Assembly (NCBI GenBank): GCA_036803205.1
Contig: DAIRUS010000001.1
Span: 39,573 to 103,572 of the forward strand
Length of the DNA stretch: 64,000 bases
Direction of reading: 5' to 3'
Source of the DNA: DAIRUS01 sp036803205
GTDB lineage: Bacteria > Patescibacteriota > Minisyncoccia > Minisyncoccales > GBS-2
Positions within the stretch are counted from its first letter, which is position 1. The number at the start of each line of letters is the position of its first letter. A program made the translations under genes and the position numbers. Of the stretch, positions 34,684 through 41,940 are shown in pieces. Under the pieces are notes generated by a model, which worked only from the letters and a program-made list of their open reading frames with translations, ran no database searches and had not been told where the DNA came from.

Positions 34684-34711
34684 TTGACAGGCAATTTTGA
34701 AAAATTAAAAT
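34684..34711 (+). promoter_or_regulatory. Strong promoter for a structured RNA gene
   Basis: TTGACA (34684-34689), 16-bp spacer, TAAAAT (34706-34711). The expected transcription start, about 34717-34718, falls exactly at the first base of the terminal stem of the RNA at 34717-34846. Confidence 0.8.
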
Positions 34712-34716
34712 AATGA

Positions 34717-34846
34717 TGAGGGGGGAAACGAGTTTTTCTCGTTGGGCAACAATTCCCGTTGTTGGAGACAAAAGGATATCCCCAGCGACGCCCAATCTGG
34801 GTTCGAACTGAAGTCAAAAACAACAGGAATTGTATCCTCCCTCACC
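34717..34846 (+). ncRNA. Structured non-coding RNA of unknown class
   Basis: A noncoding stretch of about 130 bases. The ends form a 10-bp closing stem: TGAGGGGGGA (34717-34726) with TCCTCCCTCA (34835-34844), one G-U pair. Inside are AACGAG-TTTTT-CTCGTT, AACAA...TTGTT and CCCAG...CTGGG stems, a possible TTGGGC/GCCCAA pairing and an alternative long-range ACAATTCC/GGAATTGT pairing. It has a perfect promoter upstream and a strong terminator downstream. The sequence does not show the SRP, tmRNA or RNase P signatures I know. The 3' end carries CACCA after the stem, but no T-arm, so it is not a tRNA. Confidence 0.75.
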
Positions 34847-34882
34847 AAAACCGTTAGAGCAGACCCTCTGACGGTTTTTGGT
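34847..34882 (+). terminator. Intrinsic terminator of the structured RNA gene
   Basis: AAAACCGTTAGAG (34847-34859) pairs with CTCTGACGGTTTT (34865-34877), followed by T residues. It is a long, nearly perfect stem ending in a T-tract directly after the RNA's closing stem. Confidence 0.9.
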
Positions 34883-34920
34883 TCTTTATTTTCATTTTCT
34901 AGTGTGCTAAATTAAAATAT

Positions 34921-35502
34921 ATGAAATACAAAATAGCTGTTTCTGGAGCAGCTCAAATTAACCATTGCTGCAAAGAAATAATAGAAATTTCTAAGGAAGT
35001 TGGCAGAGAAATCGCCAGACAAAATTGTGTTTTAATTACTGGGGCAACAACCGGCGTTCCTTATTTTGCGGCTTTAGGCTGTCAAGAGGTTGGGGGTTTT
35101 TCGGTTGGTTTTTCTCCTGCCGCTTCTGAAGCCGCTCATTTAAAGACCTATAAATTGCCAGTTGATGCTTTTAATGTGATGATTTATACTGGCGCTGATT
35201 ATGTGGGCAGAAATGTTATTATGACTAAATCGGCTGATGGAGTAATTATTATCTGTGGACGAATAGGAACCCTACACGAATTTGCTACCGCTTTTGAGAT
35301 CCAAAAACCAATCGGTGTTTTAGAAGGAAGTGGAGGAACAGCAGATAAAATAAAACAAATTGCTACCGGTCCTTACCGCGGGGTAAAAAAGATTATTTAT
35401 GAAAAAGATCCAAAAAGGTTAGTTGAAAGGCTGATTAGAGAGATTAAAAAAGAAAAGCAACTAAACTCAAAAATTCAAAGGTCGAAAAAGTTATTTAAAT
35501 AA
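34921..35502 (+). CDS. SLOG/LOG-like Rossmann protein
   Basis: A 193-residue protein of the TIGR00725/LOG-like superfamily. Residues 1-12 KYKIAVSGAAQ start the Rossmann fold. VLITGATTGVPYFAALGC and the motif CGRIGTLHEFATAF (the PGGxGTxxE equivalent) are the ligand-binding sites. LOG enzymes release cytokinin nucleobases; SLOG relatives bind nucleotides or nucleotide-derived ligands. The PGG motif is altered here to CGRIGT, so activity is uncertain. Confidence 0.75.
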   Translation: MKYKIAVSGAAQINHCCKEIIEISKEVGREIARQNCVLITGATTGVPYFAALGCQEVGGFSVGFSPAASEAAHLKTYKLPVDAFNVMIYTGADYVGRNVIMTKSADGVIIICGRIGTLHEFATAFEIQKPIGVLEGSGGTADKIKQIATGPYRGVKKIIYEKDPKRLVERLIREIKKEKQLNSKIQRSKKLFK

Positions 35503-35508
35503 ATCATT

Positions 35509-35763
35509 ATGAATGAGGAAGGAAAATTAATTGGTAGGGTCGCTCACTATTTTGGTAAAATTGGAGTGGCGGTGGTTGAATTATCTGATAAACTAAAAGT
35601 TGGTGAGACTATTCGGATCGTTGGCGGAGAAACCGATTTTAATCAAACGGTTGAATCGATGGAAATTGAACATGAGAAAGTTCAAGAGGCAAAAGCCGGA
35701 GATTCAGTAGGGCTAAAAGTTAGTCAAAAAGTTAAGGAAGGCTACAAAGTTTATAAGCTATAA
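35509..35763 (+). CDS. EF-Tu domain 2-like small protein (translation elongation factor-like)
   Basis: An 84-residue all-beta protein resembling domain 2 of translational GTPases: GRVAHYFGKIGVAVVEL, LKVGETIRIVGGETDF, VESMEIEHEKVQEAKAGDSVGLKV. Such isolated domains are common in archaea and CPR and have no assigned function. It follows the SLOG gene by six bases, so the two are co-transcribed. Confidence 0.75.
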   Translation: MNEEGKLIGRVAHYFGKIGVAVVELSDKLKVGETIRIVGGETDFNQTVESMEIEHEKVQEAKAGDSVGLKVSQKVKEGYKVYKL

Positions 35764-35769
35764 TTTAAA

Positions 35770-35850
35770 CAATCCGAATTTATATCGGATACTCAGAAGA
35801 AAAATTAAAGATATTCTTATAATTCGGGCACTATTCCTAAATTCGGATTG
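35770..35850 (+). promoter_or_regulatory. Inverted repeat spanning the mgtC leader
   Basis: Perfect 13-bp arms CAATCCGAATTTA (35770-35782) and TAAATTCGGATTG (35838-35850) enclose 55 bases. The second arm ends five bases before the mgtC start region. It would fold the leader RNA and could hide or expose the ribosome site. Confidence 0.65.
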
Positions 35851-35855
35851 ATTTT

Positions 35856-36287
35856 ATGGAATTTTTTTTCCAGTTAATTTTGGCTATTTTTTTGGGAGCT
35901 TTTATTGGTTTGGAAAGAGAAATTAAAAGAAAAGAGGCCGGACTGAGGACTTATAGTTTAGTGACCTTAGGAACTTGTCTTTTTACTATCATCGCCTTTG
36001 AGTTATTTAACTTTTATGAAGGGAAAGTTGGTATTGTCCTTGATCCTTCGCGAATCATTCAGGCAATCGCTACCGGAATTGGTTTTATTGGAGCGGGAGT
36101 AATTTTCCGGCAAGGCGAAGGGATTATTGGTTTAACTACCGCTGCCGGGCTTTGGGTGGCAGCAGCTATCGGAGTCGCTATTGCCGTAAAATTTTATTCT
36201 TTAGCTATTTTCACTGCTTTTTTAACAGTTTTTGTCCTCTCTATCTTTGGACTTTTAGAAGAGAAGGTTTTGAAAACGAAAGGATAA
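35856..36287 (+). CDS. mgtC: MgtC/SapB family membrane protein
   Basis: A 143-residue protein with about five membrane helices. The family signature GLEREIKRKEAGLRTYSLVTLGTCLFT is at residues 18-45, and TGIGFIGAGVIFR and LTTAAGLWVAAAIGVA follow. The C-terminal ACT-like domain of some MgtC proteins is absent. MgtC proteins affect magnesium homeostasis and acid or host survival. An MgtA-like ATPase is at 46352. Expression may be set by the inverted repeat in its leader. Confidence 0.92.
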   Translation: MEFFFQLILAIFLGAFIGLEREIKRKEAGLRTYSLVTLGTCLFTIIAFELFNFYEGKVGIVLDPSRIIQAIATGIGFIGAGVIFRQGEGIIGLTTAAGLWVAAAIGVAIAVKFYSLAIFTAFLTVFVLSIFGLLEEKVLKTKG

Positions 36288-36314
36288 ACTACCAGCTTAG
36301 AAATAACAATAGTT

Positions 36315-37577
36315 ATGGTTTTTATTACTGATTTTCATATCCACTCGAAATATTCTAGAGCTACTAGTAAAGATATGAACCTGGAGAATCTTGATAAGTG
36401 GGCAAGAATCAAAGGCATTAAGGTTTTAGGGACAGGAGATTTTACTCATCCTCAATGGCTAAAAGAATTAAAAGAAAAATTGGAACCGGCCGAAGTCGGA
36501 CTTCTTAAGTTAAAATTCAATCAGCAATCAGTGCGTTTTATTCTAACCACTGAAGTTAGCTGTGTTTATTCCAAAAAAGGAAAAGTTAGAAAAATTCATA
36601 TTGTAATTTTCGCCCCTTCTTTTGAAAGCGTTGACAAAATTAACGCCCATTTGAGTTGGATTGGCAATCTCAAAGCTGATGGCCGACCAATTTTAGGATT
36701 AGATGTCAAAGAATTAGCTAAAGTTGTTTTAAACATCTCTCCAGACTGTTTTATTGTTCCAGCTCATATTTGGACCCCTCACTTTAGTTTATTTGGCTCG
36801 CGTTCCGGTTTTGATTCAATAGAAGAGAGTTTTGAAGAGTATTCGAAATATGTTTTTGCTGGCGAAACCGGCTTAAGCTCAAATCCGGCCATGAATTGGC
36901 GGTGGTCAGCCTTAGATAAAATTACTTTAATCTCAAATAGCGATAGCCATTCGCCATCGCGTATTGGCCGAGAAGCTAATGTTTTTGAGGGCGAAGAAAT
37001 AAACTACAATTCTATTATTGGAGCGATAAAACACAGAGGTTCAACCTTTGCCAATTTAAAATTGATTTATACGATTGAATTTTTTCCCGAAGAAGGAAAA
37101 TATCATTATGACGGTCACCGGCTTTGCGGAATTTCTTTATCTCCAAAAGAAACCAAAAAGTATAATGAAATCTGCCCGGTTTGTGGTCGACCTTTAACAA
37201 TCGGAGTTTTAAATCGGATTGAACAATTAGCTGATCGACCGGAAGGTTTTAAACCAGAAGGCGCCATTCCTTTCAAAAGTTTAATCCCTCTCGAAGAAAT
37301 CATTGCCGATGCCATATCGCAGAGCCGGGGGACAGTTGAAGTAGAAAAAGAATACAAAAGTTTAATAGAAAAATTTGGCTCGGAATTTGAGGTTTTAATT
37401 AATACTAAAAGAGAAGATTTAGAAAAAGCTACCTTGCCAGAGATCGCCGAAGGAATAATCAGGGTCAGAGAAGGGAGAGTGAAGATTGAACCTGGCTATG
37501 ATGGGGTTTATGGAAAAGTTAACCTTTTTTCTCAGAGAGAGCAAAAATTAACTTCTCGCCAAAAGACCTTGTTTTAA
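36315..37577 (+). CDS. EndoQ-type PHP endonuclease for deaminated bases
   Basis: A 420-residue protein. The PHP metal site begins ITDFHIHSKYSRATSKDM (residues 4-21), with GTGDFTHPQWLKEL, PAHIWTPHFSLFGS and a late SNSDSHSP motif. A C-terminal zinc-binding CICPVCG-type cluster (C-G-I-S...ICPVCGRPL) and LIPLEEIIADAI follow. This matches endonuclease Q of Thermococcales and some bacilli, which nicks 5' of uracil, hypoxanthine or AP sites. Together with the family-4 glycosylase at 29082 it makes a second route for deaminated DNA. Substrate specificity is inferred. Confidence 0.85.
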   Translation: MVFITDFHIHSKYSRATSKDMNLENLDKWARIKGIKVLGTGDFTHPQWLKELKEKLEPAEVGLLKLKFNQQSVRFILTTEVSCVYSKKGKVRKIHIVIFAPSFESVDKINAHLSWIGNLKADGRPILGLDVKELAKVVLNISPDCFIVPAHIWTPHFSLFGSRSGFDSIEESFEEYSKYVFAGETGLSSNPAMNWRWSALDKITLISNSDSHSPSRIGREANVFEGEEINYNSIIGAIKHRGSTFANLKLIYTIEFFPEEGKYHYDGHRLCGISLSPKETKKYNEICPVCGRPLTIGVLNRIEQLADRPEGFKPEGAIPFKSLIPLEEIIADAISQSRGTVEVEKEYKSLIEKFGSEFEVLINTKREDLEKATLPEIAEGIIRVREGRVKIEPGYDGVYGKVNLFSQREQKLTSRQKTLF

Positions 37578-37580
37578 TTT

Positions 37581-38459
37581 ATGAAAGTGGGTATACCAAG
37601 AGCTTTAATTTATTGGAAAAGACCCTATTTCTGGGAGAATTTTTTTGAAAATTTAGGACTTGAGGTCTTACTTTCGCCAATGACAAATAAAGAAATTATT
37701 GAGACGGGAGTGAAGACTTCTGACCCGGAAAATTGTTTTTCCAATAAGGTTTATTGGGGACATTTGTTGTGGCTTGAGGGAAAATGTAATTTTATTTTTG
37801 TTCCGAGATTAAAGACAAACGAAGAGAAGTTAGAATACTGTCCGAAATTTTTTGGGATTCCAGACTTGGCAAAAATTTTGGTTAAAACCCCAATTTTAAC
37901 CGAAATTTTTGACGAAAGAAAAGAAAAATTTGAGAAAACCCTTGAAAAATTAGGGCAGAAATTAAAGAAAACCAAAAAGGAGGTAAAAGAAGCGTTAGAA
38001 AAAACTCTTTTGAGAGAAAAAGAAGCGAAAGAAAAAGAGCGCAAAAAATTTTTTGAAAAAATTAGTTCCAAAAAGAAAAAAATTATTTTGATTTCCCACC
38101 CCTATAATTTATATGATGAATATATTAATCTAAAAATGGGAGAAAGGTTGCAAAAATTGGGATCTGAGGTAATATTTATAGACGAAATTCCCGCTAATAA
38201 ATTACAAGCTGAATGGCCAAAGTTTCACTGGGAATTTGGTAAAGAAATAATGGAGAAAATTGATGAGATTTTGAAGCACGAAATTTCTGGGGCAATCCAA
38301 ATTTCTTCTTTTGCCTGTGGTTGCGATGCTGTCCTGAAAGAATTTGTTGAAAAAAGAGTCAAAGAAGCCAAAGTCCCATTCTTATACCTAATCATTGATG
38401 AACACACCGGCGAAGCCGGTTTTCAGACAAGGTTAGAAGCCTTTGTTGATACAATATGA
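37581..38459 (+). CDS. 2-hydroxyacyl-CoA dehydratase D-like (DUF2229-type) protein, first half
   Basis: A 292-residue protein of the HgdB/BcrBC/DUF2229 group. It begins MKVGIPRALIYWKRPYFWENFF; conserved cysteines appear in SDPENCFSNKVYWGH, EYCPKF and FACGCDAVLKEF, suitable for an Fe-S cluster. The ending HTGEAGFQTRLEAFVD is shared with the next protein. The start codon follows the EndoQ stop by three bases. The gene stop overlaps the next start. Confidence 0.75.
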   Translation: MKVGIPRALIYWKRPYFWENFFENLGLEVLLSPMTNKEIIETGVKTSDPENCFSNKVYWGHLLWLEGKCNFIFVPRLKTNEEKLEYCPKFFGIPDLAKILVKTPILTEIFDERKEKFEKTLEKLGQKLKKTKKEVKEALEKTLLREKEAKEKERKKFFEKISSKKKKIILISHPYNLYDEYINLKMGERLQKLGSEVIFIDEIPANKLQAEWPKFHWEFGKEIMEKIDEILKHEISGAIQISSFACGCDAVLKEFVEKRVKEAKVPFLYLIIDEHTGEAGFQTRLEAFVDTI

Positions 38460-39526
38460 TACCAATTGTTACTTTTGCTAGATGGGGCAATTATACAATT
38501 GCTTTTAAAACCCTATTTGAACAACTAGGGGTAAAAGTTATTTCTCCAGAAAAGACAACTTCTCAAACGATTACTGAAGGAGCAAAAATTGCACCGGAGA
38601 TGTATTGCTTTCCTTTGAAAGTTAATTTAGGGAATTATTTAGAGGCAATCAGGAAAGGAGCCAACACTATTTTTATGGCTACCGCCTTGAGTGGTTCTTG
38701 TCGTTTGAGGTATTATGGTATAGTTCAGGATAAGGTTTTGAGAGAGGCTGGTTATCAACCAAACTTTATCATTTTCGATCAAAACCTCAAAGACATCTAC
38801 TTTAAACTAAAAAAAATTTCTAAAGCTTCCTTCTGGCAAATTTTAAAGGCGGCAAAATTTTGTCTTAGAAAGCTAAGGCTTGTTGAGAAATTAGAAAAAA
38901 AGGCTCAATATATAAGACCGAGAGAGATTGAAAAAGGAGCAATTGATAGATTGCTGAATGAAGCTTTTTTAAAGCTCGAGAAGATAAATAAAGAAAAAGA
39001 TTTTTCAAATTTTCAAAAAGAGATTTTCAAAAAAGTTTCAGAAATTAGAATAGATAAAGATAGGGACGTGCCGAAAGTAGGTTTGATTGGAGAAATTTAT
39101 ACAGTTTGTGATCCGATAGTAAATTTTGAGGTTGAAAAGAAATTAGGCCAAAAAGGCTTTGAGGTTCATCGTGAAATGGACTTAACTTATCACCTAAAGA
39201 AAAAAATTTTTCTCTGGAAAGATTGGATAATCCAAAAAGAAATAAATCCCTATTTACGTTCCACGGTTGGTGGTCATGGTCGAGATGCCATTTACGAAAT
39301 GCTAAAATATACGAAAGAAGGTTTTGATGGAATAATTCATCTATTGCCGGCTATGTGTATGCCAGAGGTAACCGTTAGGCCAATTTTAGAAAAAATTCAC
39401 CAAGAATCGGGCATCCCATTTTTGTCGCTTTCATTAGATGAACAAGTGGCTGAGGCCGGAATTAATACCCGGCTTGAAGCTTTTGTTGATGTCGTTGAAA
39501 ATTACTATGCAAGAAAAAAAGCTTAA
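38456..39526 (+). CDS. 2-hydroxyacyl-CoA dehydratase D-like (DUF2229-type) protein, second half
   Basis: A 356-residue protein. It begins with a short signature PIVTFARWGNYTIAFKTLFEQLG, then KIAPEMYCFPLKVNLGNYLE, SGSCRLRYYG and, near the end, LLPAMCMPEVTVRP and DEQVAEAGINTRLEAF. The cysteines fit an iron-sulfur protein. Its ending repeats that of its neighbour. The two proteins match the two halves of the DUF2229 region of large activase fusion proteins. The gene overlaps its neighbours at both ends, four and 20 bases. Confidence 0.75.
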   Translation: MIPIVTFARWGNYTIAFKTLFEQLGVKVISPEKTTSQTITEGAKIAPEMYCFPLKVNLGNYLEAIRKGANTIFMATALSGSCRLRYYGIVQDKVLREAGYQPNFIIFDQNLKDIYFKLKKISKASFWQILKAAKFCLRKLRLVEKLEKKAQYIRPREIEKGAIDRLLNEAFLKLEKINKEKDFSNFQKEIFKKVSEIRIDKDRDVPKVGLIGEIYTVCDPIVNFEVEKKLGQKGFEVHREMDLTYHLKKKIFLWKDWIIQKEINPYLRSTVGGHGRDAIYEMLKYTKEGFDGIIHLLPAMCMPEVTVRPILEKIHQESGIPFLSLSLDEQVAEAGINTRLEAFVDVVENYYARKKA

Positions 39527-40487
39527 AACTTATTTGGGAATTGATGTGGGCTCCTTGACCATAAAGATTGTTCTGATTAACAAAGAAAATCAGGTTTTAT
39601 ATTCAACTTATGAAAGGACGGGCGGAAGACCGATTGAAGCTATTCAAAATGGCTTGAAAGCTTTAAAAAATTGGATTTTAAACCACAATCCAGAAATTGA
39701 AATTTGTGGAGTGGGAACTACTGGTTCGGCCAGATATTTGGCGGGAGTAATTATTGGCGCTGACTTAATCAAAAACGAAATTACTGCCCATGCTAGAGGA
39801 GTAACCAGTTTTCTTCCTGCTGTCAAAACAGTGATTGAAATTGGTGGCCAGGATTCAAAAATTATCATTTTGGAAAATGGCACAGTTGTAGATTTTGCTT
39901 TAAATTTAGTTTGTGCCGCTGGTTGCGGCTCTTTTCTTGATGCACAGGCGTTTCGACTAGGAATTCCAGTGAAGATGTTTGGCGAATTGGCTTTGAAATC
40001 AAAAAATCCCACCACCCTAGGTAGTCGTTGTACAGTATTTTGCGAATCAGACATGATTCACAAACAACAAATTGGCCATAAAACCGAAGATATTATAGCT
40101 GGACTTTGTCAGGGATTGGCAAGGAACTTTTTATCTAATGTTGCTAGAGGTAAAAAGATTTTGCCACCAATTGTTTTTTTGGGAGGAGTTTCAGAAAATG
40201 TGGGAATGAGAAAAGCGTTTGAAGAAGCTTTAGGCCAAAAAATTATTGTCCCCTCCTATAATACGGTGATGGGGGCATTCGGAGTAGCTTTGTTGGTTAA
40301 GGAAAATCCTCCTCAAGAAACAAAATTTTTAGGTTTTGAAATTTCTGACAAAGATATAAGATGTACTTCCTTTCAATGCCAGGGATGTCCCAATCGCTGC
40401 GAAGTAATTGAAGCCAGAATTGAAGAAAAAATTATTGCCCGTTGGGGAGATCGTTGCGGAAAGTGGTCGAATCTAACTTCCACTTAA
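39507..40487 (+). CDS. CoA-dehydratase activase (BcrAD/BadFG ATPase) with Cys-rich tail
   Basis: A 326-residue ASKHA ATPase that drives ATP-dependent electron transfer to the dehydratase-like partners. The start is ATG 39507 (the longer frame from 39438 lies within the previous gene). Motifs: GIDVGSLTIKIVLI (phosphate 1), IEIGGQDSKII, and LVCAAGCGSFLDAQ with the two cysteines that bridge the dimer [4Fe-4S] cluster. LGGVSENVGMRKAFEEAL is adenosine-binding. A C-terminal tail CTSFQCQGCPNRCEVIEARI with later cysteines (GDRCGKW) adds a second cysteine group, also seen in large fused activases. Confidence 0.85.
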   Translation: MQEKKLKTYLGIDVGSLTIKIVLINKENQVLYSTYERTGGRPIEAIQNGLKALKNWILNHNPEIEICGVGTTGSARYLAGVIIGADLIKNEITAHARGVTSFLPAVKTVIEIGGQDSKIIILENGTVVDFALNLVCAAGCGSFLDAQAFRLGIPVKMFGELALKSKNPTTLGSRCTVFCESDMIHKQQIGHKTEDIIAGLCQGLARNFLSNVARGKKILPPIVFLGGVSENVGMRKAFEEALGQKIIVPSYNTVMGAFGVALLVKENPPQETKFLGFEISDKDIRCTSFQCQGCPNRCEVIEARIEEKIIARWGDRCGKWSNLTST

Positions 40488-40496
40488 CCACCCAAC

Positions 40497-40538
40497 ACTG
40501 CCTATTTATTATTGCGATCGCAATAATTGTGAGGCAGT
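40497..40538. promoter_or_regulatory. 42-bp imperfect palindrome centred on GCGATCGC
   Basis: Centred between 40517 and 40518, with arms matching at 17 of 21 positions; the inner 20 bp ATTATTGCGATCGCAATAAT (40508-40527) is perfect. Located 32 bases upstream of the nitroreductase start. The same TTGCGATCGCAA core occurs just upstream of the THEP1 gene (45785-45818). Confidence 0.65.
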
Positions 40539-40569
40539 AAAAATCTTATTAAGGCTTTATAAGGTTTAT

Positions 40570-41085
40570 ATGGAGGTTTTAGAAGTTATTAAAAATCGCC
40601 GGAGTATTCGGAAATTTGAAAAAAAAGAAATCCCAATAGAGGTTTTTGATAAATTAGCTGAATCTTTAATTTGGGCACCGAGCGCGGGTAATCTCCAATC
40701 GAGGAAATTTTATTTTATTTTTAATCAGGAAATTAAAGAAAAATTAGCTGAGGCTGCTTTGAACCAAGATTTTATTGCTCAAGCCCCTTTAGTGATTGTT
40801 GGTTGCGCTGACGATAAAATCGTTTTTAGATATGGAGAGCGGGGGAAAAATCTTTATTCAATTTGTGACGTTTCGGCTTCAATTGAGAATATGATGATTT
40901 TGGCTACCGAATTTGGTTTGGGCAGTTGTTGGGTTGGTGCTTTTGATGAAAAAGAAGTGGCGAAAATTTTAAATTTACCAGAAAATTTAAGACCGGTGGT
41001 CATCTGTCCTATTGGCTACCCCGCCGAGAAACCTTCGGCTCCTCCGCGGGTCTCAAAAAAAGAGGCAGTAAATCTCATTAAATAA
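40570..41085 (+). CDS. Nitroreductase-family FMN oxidoreductase
   Basis: A 171-residue flavoprotein. MEVLEVIKNRRSIRKFEKKEIP and LIWAPSAGNLQSRKFYFI are the standard FMN/NAD(P)H binding start, and SIENMMILATEFGLGSCWVGAFDEKEVAKIL with the PIGYPAEKP end completes it. Family members reduce quinones, nitro compounds or act in special roles. It may share the palindrome upstream as an operator. It is followed within 12 bases by the MTH938-like gene. Confidence 0.92.
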   Translation: MEVLEVIKNRRSIRKFEKKEIPIEVFDKLAESLIWAPSAGNLQSRKFYFIFNQEIKEKLAEAALNQDFIAQAPLVIVGCADDKIVFRYGERGKNLYSICDVSASIENMMILATEFGLGSCWVGAFDEKEVAKILNLPENLRPVVICPIGYPAEKPSAPPRVSKKEAVNLIK

Positions 41086-41096
41086 AATCTTTTTCT

Positions 41097-41459
41097 ATGA
41101 TTGAAGAGTATTATTTTGGTTTAATTACTATTGATGGGAAAACTTACAATCACGATATTGAGGTCCGTTGGACGGGGGAAGTTTTGAAATGGCAGAGAGC
41201 TGAAAGTCATGTGATTGATGTTGAAGATGTAAAACGAGCAGTTGAGCAGAATCCAGAAACGATTATTATTGGAACCGGTGAAGGAGGGGTGGCCAAGGTG
41301 ACTGAAGGGGCTCAAAAATTTATCAAGGAAAAAGGGATTGAGTTAATTATTGATTTGACCGAGCAGGCAATCAAAACCTTCAACATTAGAAAAGAAGAAT
41401 CAAAAGAAGGGGAAGGCAGAGAAGAAAGGGTAATCGGTCTCTTTCATTTGACATGTTAA
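41097..41459 (+). CDS. MTH938/NDUFAF3-like domain protein
   Basis: A 120-residue protein of the MTH938 (DUF498) fold. It has FGLITIDGKTYNHDIEVR, SHVIDVEDVKRAVEQNPETI and IIGTGEGGVAKVTEGA, then the end DLTEQAIKTFN. Archaeal and bacterial members have no set function; mitochondrial relatives assist complex I. A tail of about 20 charged residues follows. It sits directly behind the nitroreductase, likely in one operon. Confidence 0.85.
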   Translation: MIEEYYFGLITIDGKTYNHDIEVRWTGEVLKWQRAESHVIDVEDVKRAVEQNPETIIIGTGEGGVAKVTEGAQKFIKEKGIELIIDLTEQAIKTFNIRKEESKEGEGREERVIGLFHLTC

Positions 41460-41475
41460 TTTAATTTGTTAAAAT
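41448..41475 (+). promoter_or_regulatory. Strong promoter in the end of the MTH938-like gene
   Basis: TTGACA (41448-41453), 16-bp spacer, TAAAAT (41470-41475). The start would be near 41482, giving a leader of about 130 bases to the zinc-ribbon gene at 41615. Confidence 0.75.
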
Positions 41476-41556
41476 AAGGTAGACGGATAAGTCGAAGTAT
41501 CTTAAATTAAGTCTTCAATAATTTTTTTTAAAAATTAGAGAAGGCCAAATAAGTAG

Positions 41557-41586
41557 AGCGACTTAGAGTCAACAAAGGTCGCTTTT
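41557..41586 (+). terminator. Leader hairpin with T-run upstream of the zinc-ribbon gene
   Basis: AGCGAC (41557-41562) pairs with GTCGCT (41578-41583), followed by TTTT and AT-rich sequence. An internal GACT-TAG-AGTC alternative overlaps it. It may attenuate transcription from the promoter at 41448 or end a short RNA. Confidence 0.5.
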
Positions 41587-41614
41587 AATTTTATTTGCTA
41601 ATTAAAGCGAATTT

Positions 41615-41800
41615 ATGGCCTTCAAAAAATTTGAACCAAGAGGGGATTTTACTCCCCGCCAGATGGTTAAAGGAAATTGGAAATGTACTGATTGTGGAGT
41701 AGAAATAACCGAGCTACCATTTGAACCAGCCCCCGATAGACCAATTTACTGTCGAGATTGTTGGGCGAAAAGAAGAAAAGAAAGACCAAGGCGCTTCTAG
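41615..41800 (+). CDS. Small zinc-ribbon protein with basic tail
   Basis: A 61-residue protein with a CTDC-x17-CRDC zinc-binding pair (WKCTDCG at residues 22-28, YCRDCW at 45-50) and an Arg/Lys-rich C-terminus (KRRKERPRRF). The N-terminus FTPRQMVKGNW is typical of CxxC zinc-ribbon proteins found in CPR and Chloroflexi. Probably nucleic-acid binding. A strong terminator follows 11 bases after its stop. Confidence 0.85.
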   Translation: MAFKKFEPRGDFTPRQMVKGNWKCTDCGVEITELPFEPAPDRPIYCRDCWAKRRKERPRRF

Positions 41801-41811
41801 TCTCCAGCAAA

Positions 41812-41838
41812 AGCTCCGCTAATAGCGGGGCTTTTTGT
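41812..41838 (+). terminator. Intrinsic terminator of the zinc-ribbon gene
   Basis: AGCTCCGCT (41812-41820) with AGCGGGGCT (41824-41832), one G-U pair, followed by T5. Loop AAT. Confidence 0.85.
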
Positions 41839-41940
41839 TATAATAAAAACCTTTTTTAAAAACAACTAAAAAGTTGTTATAATAAACTAATTAATCCCCA
41901 ATCAAACAAAGGTTGAATAATTAAAAAAAGAAGGCTAAAT

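Noticed and set aside
34717..34846. tRNA or tmRNA because the 3' end reads CACCA after a closing stem
   Set aside because: No T-arm precedes the 3' strand, no anticodon arm fits, and the TTCGAAC word inside is not enclosed by a stem.
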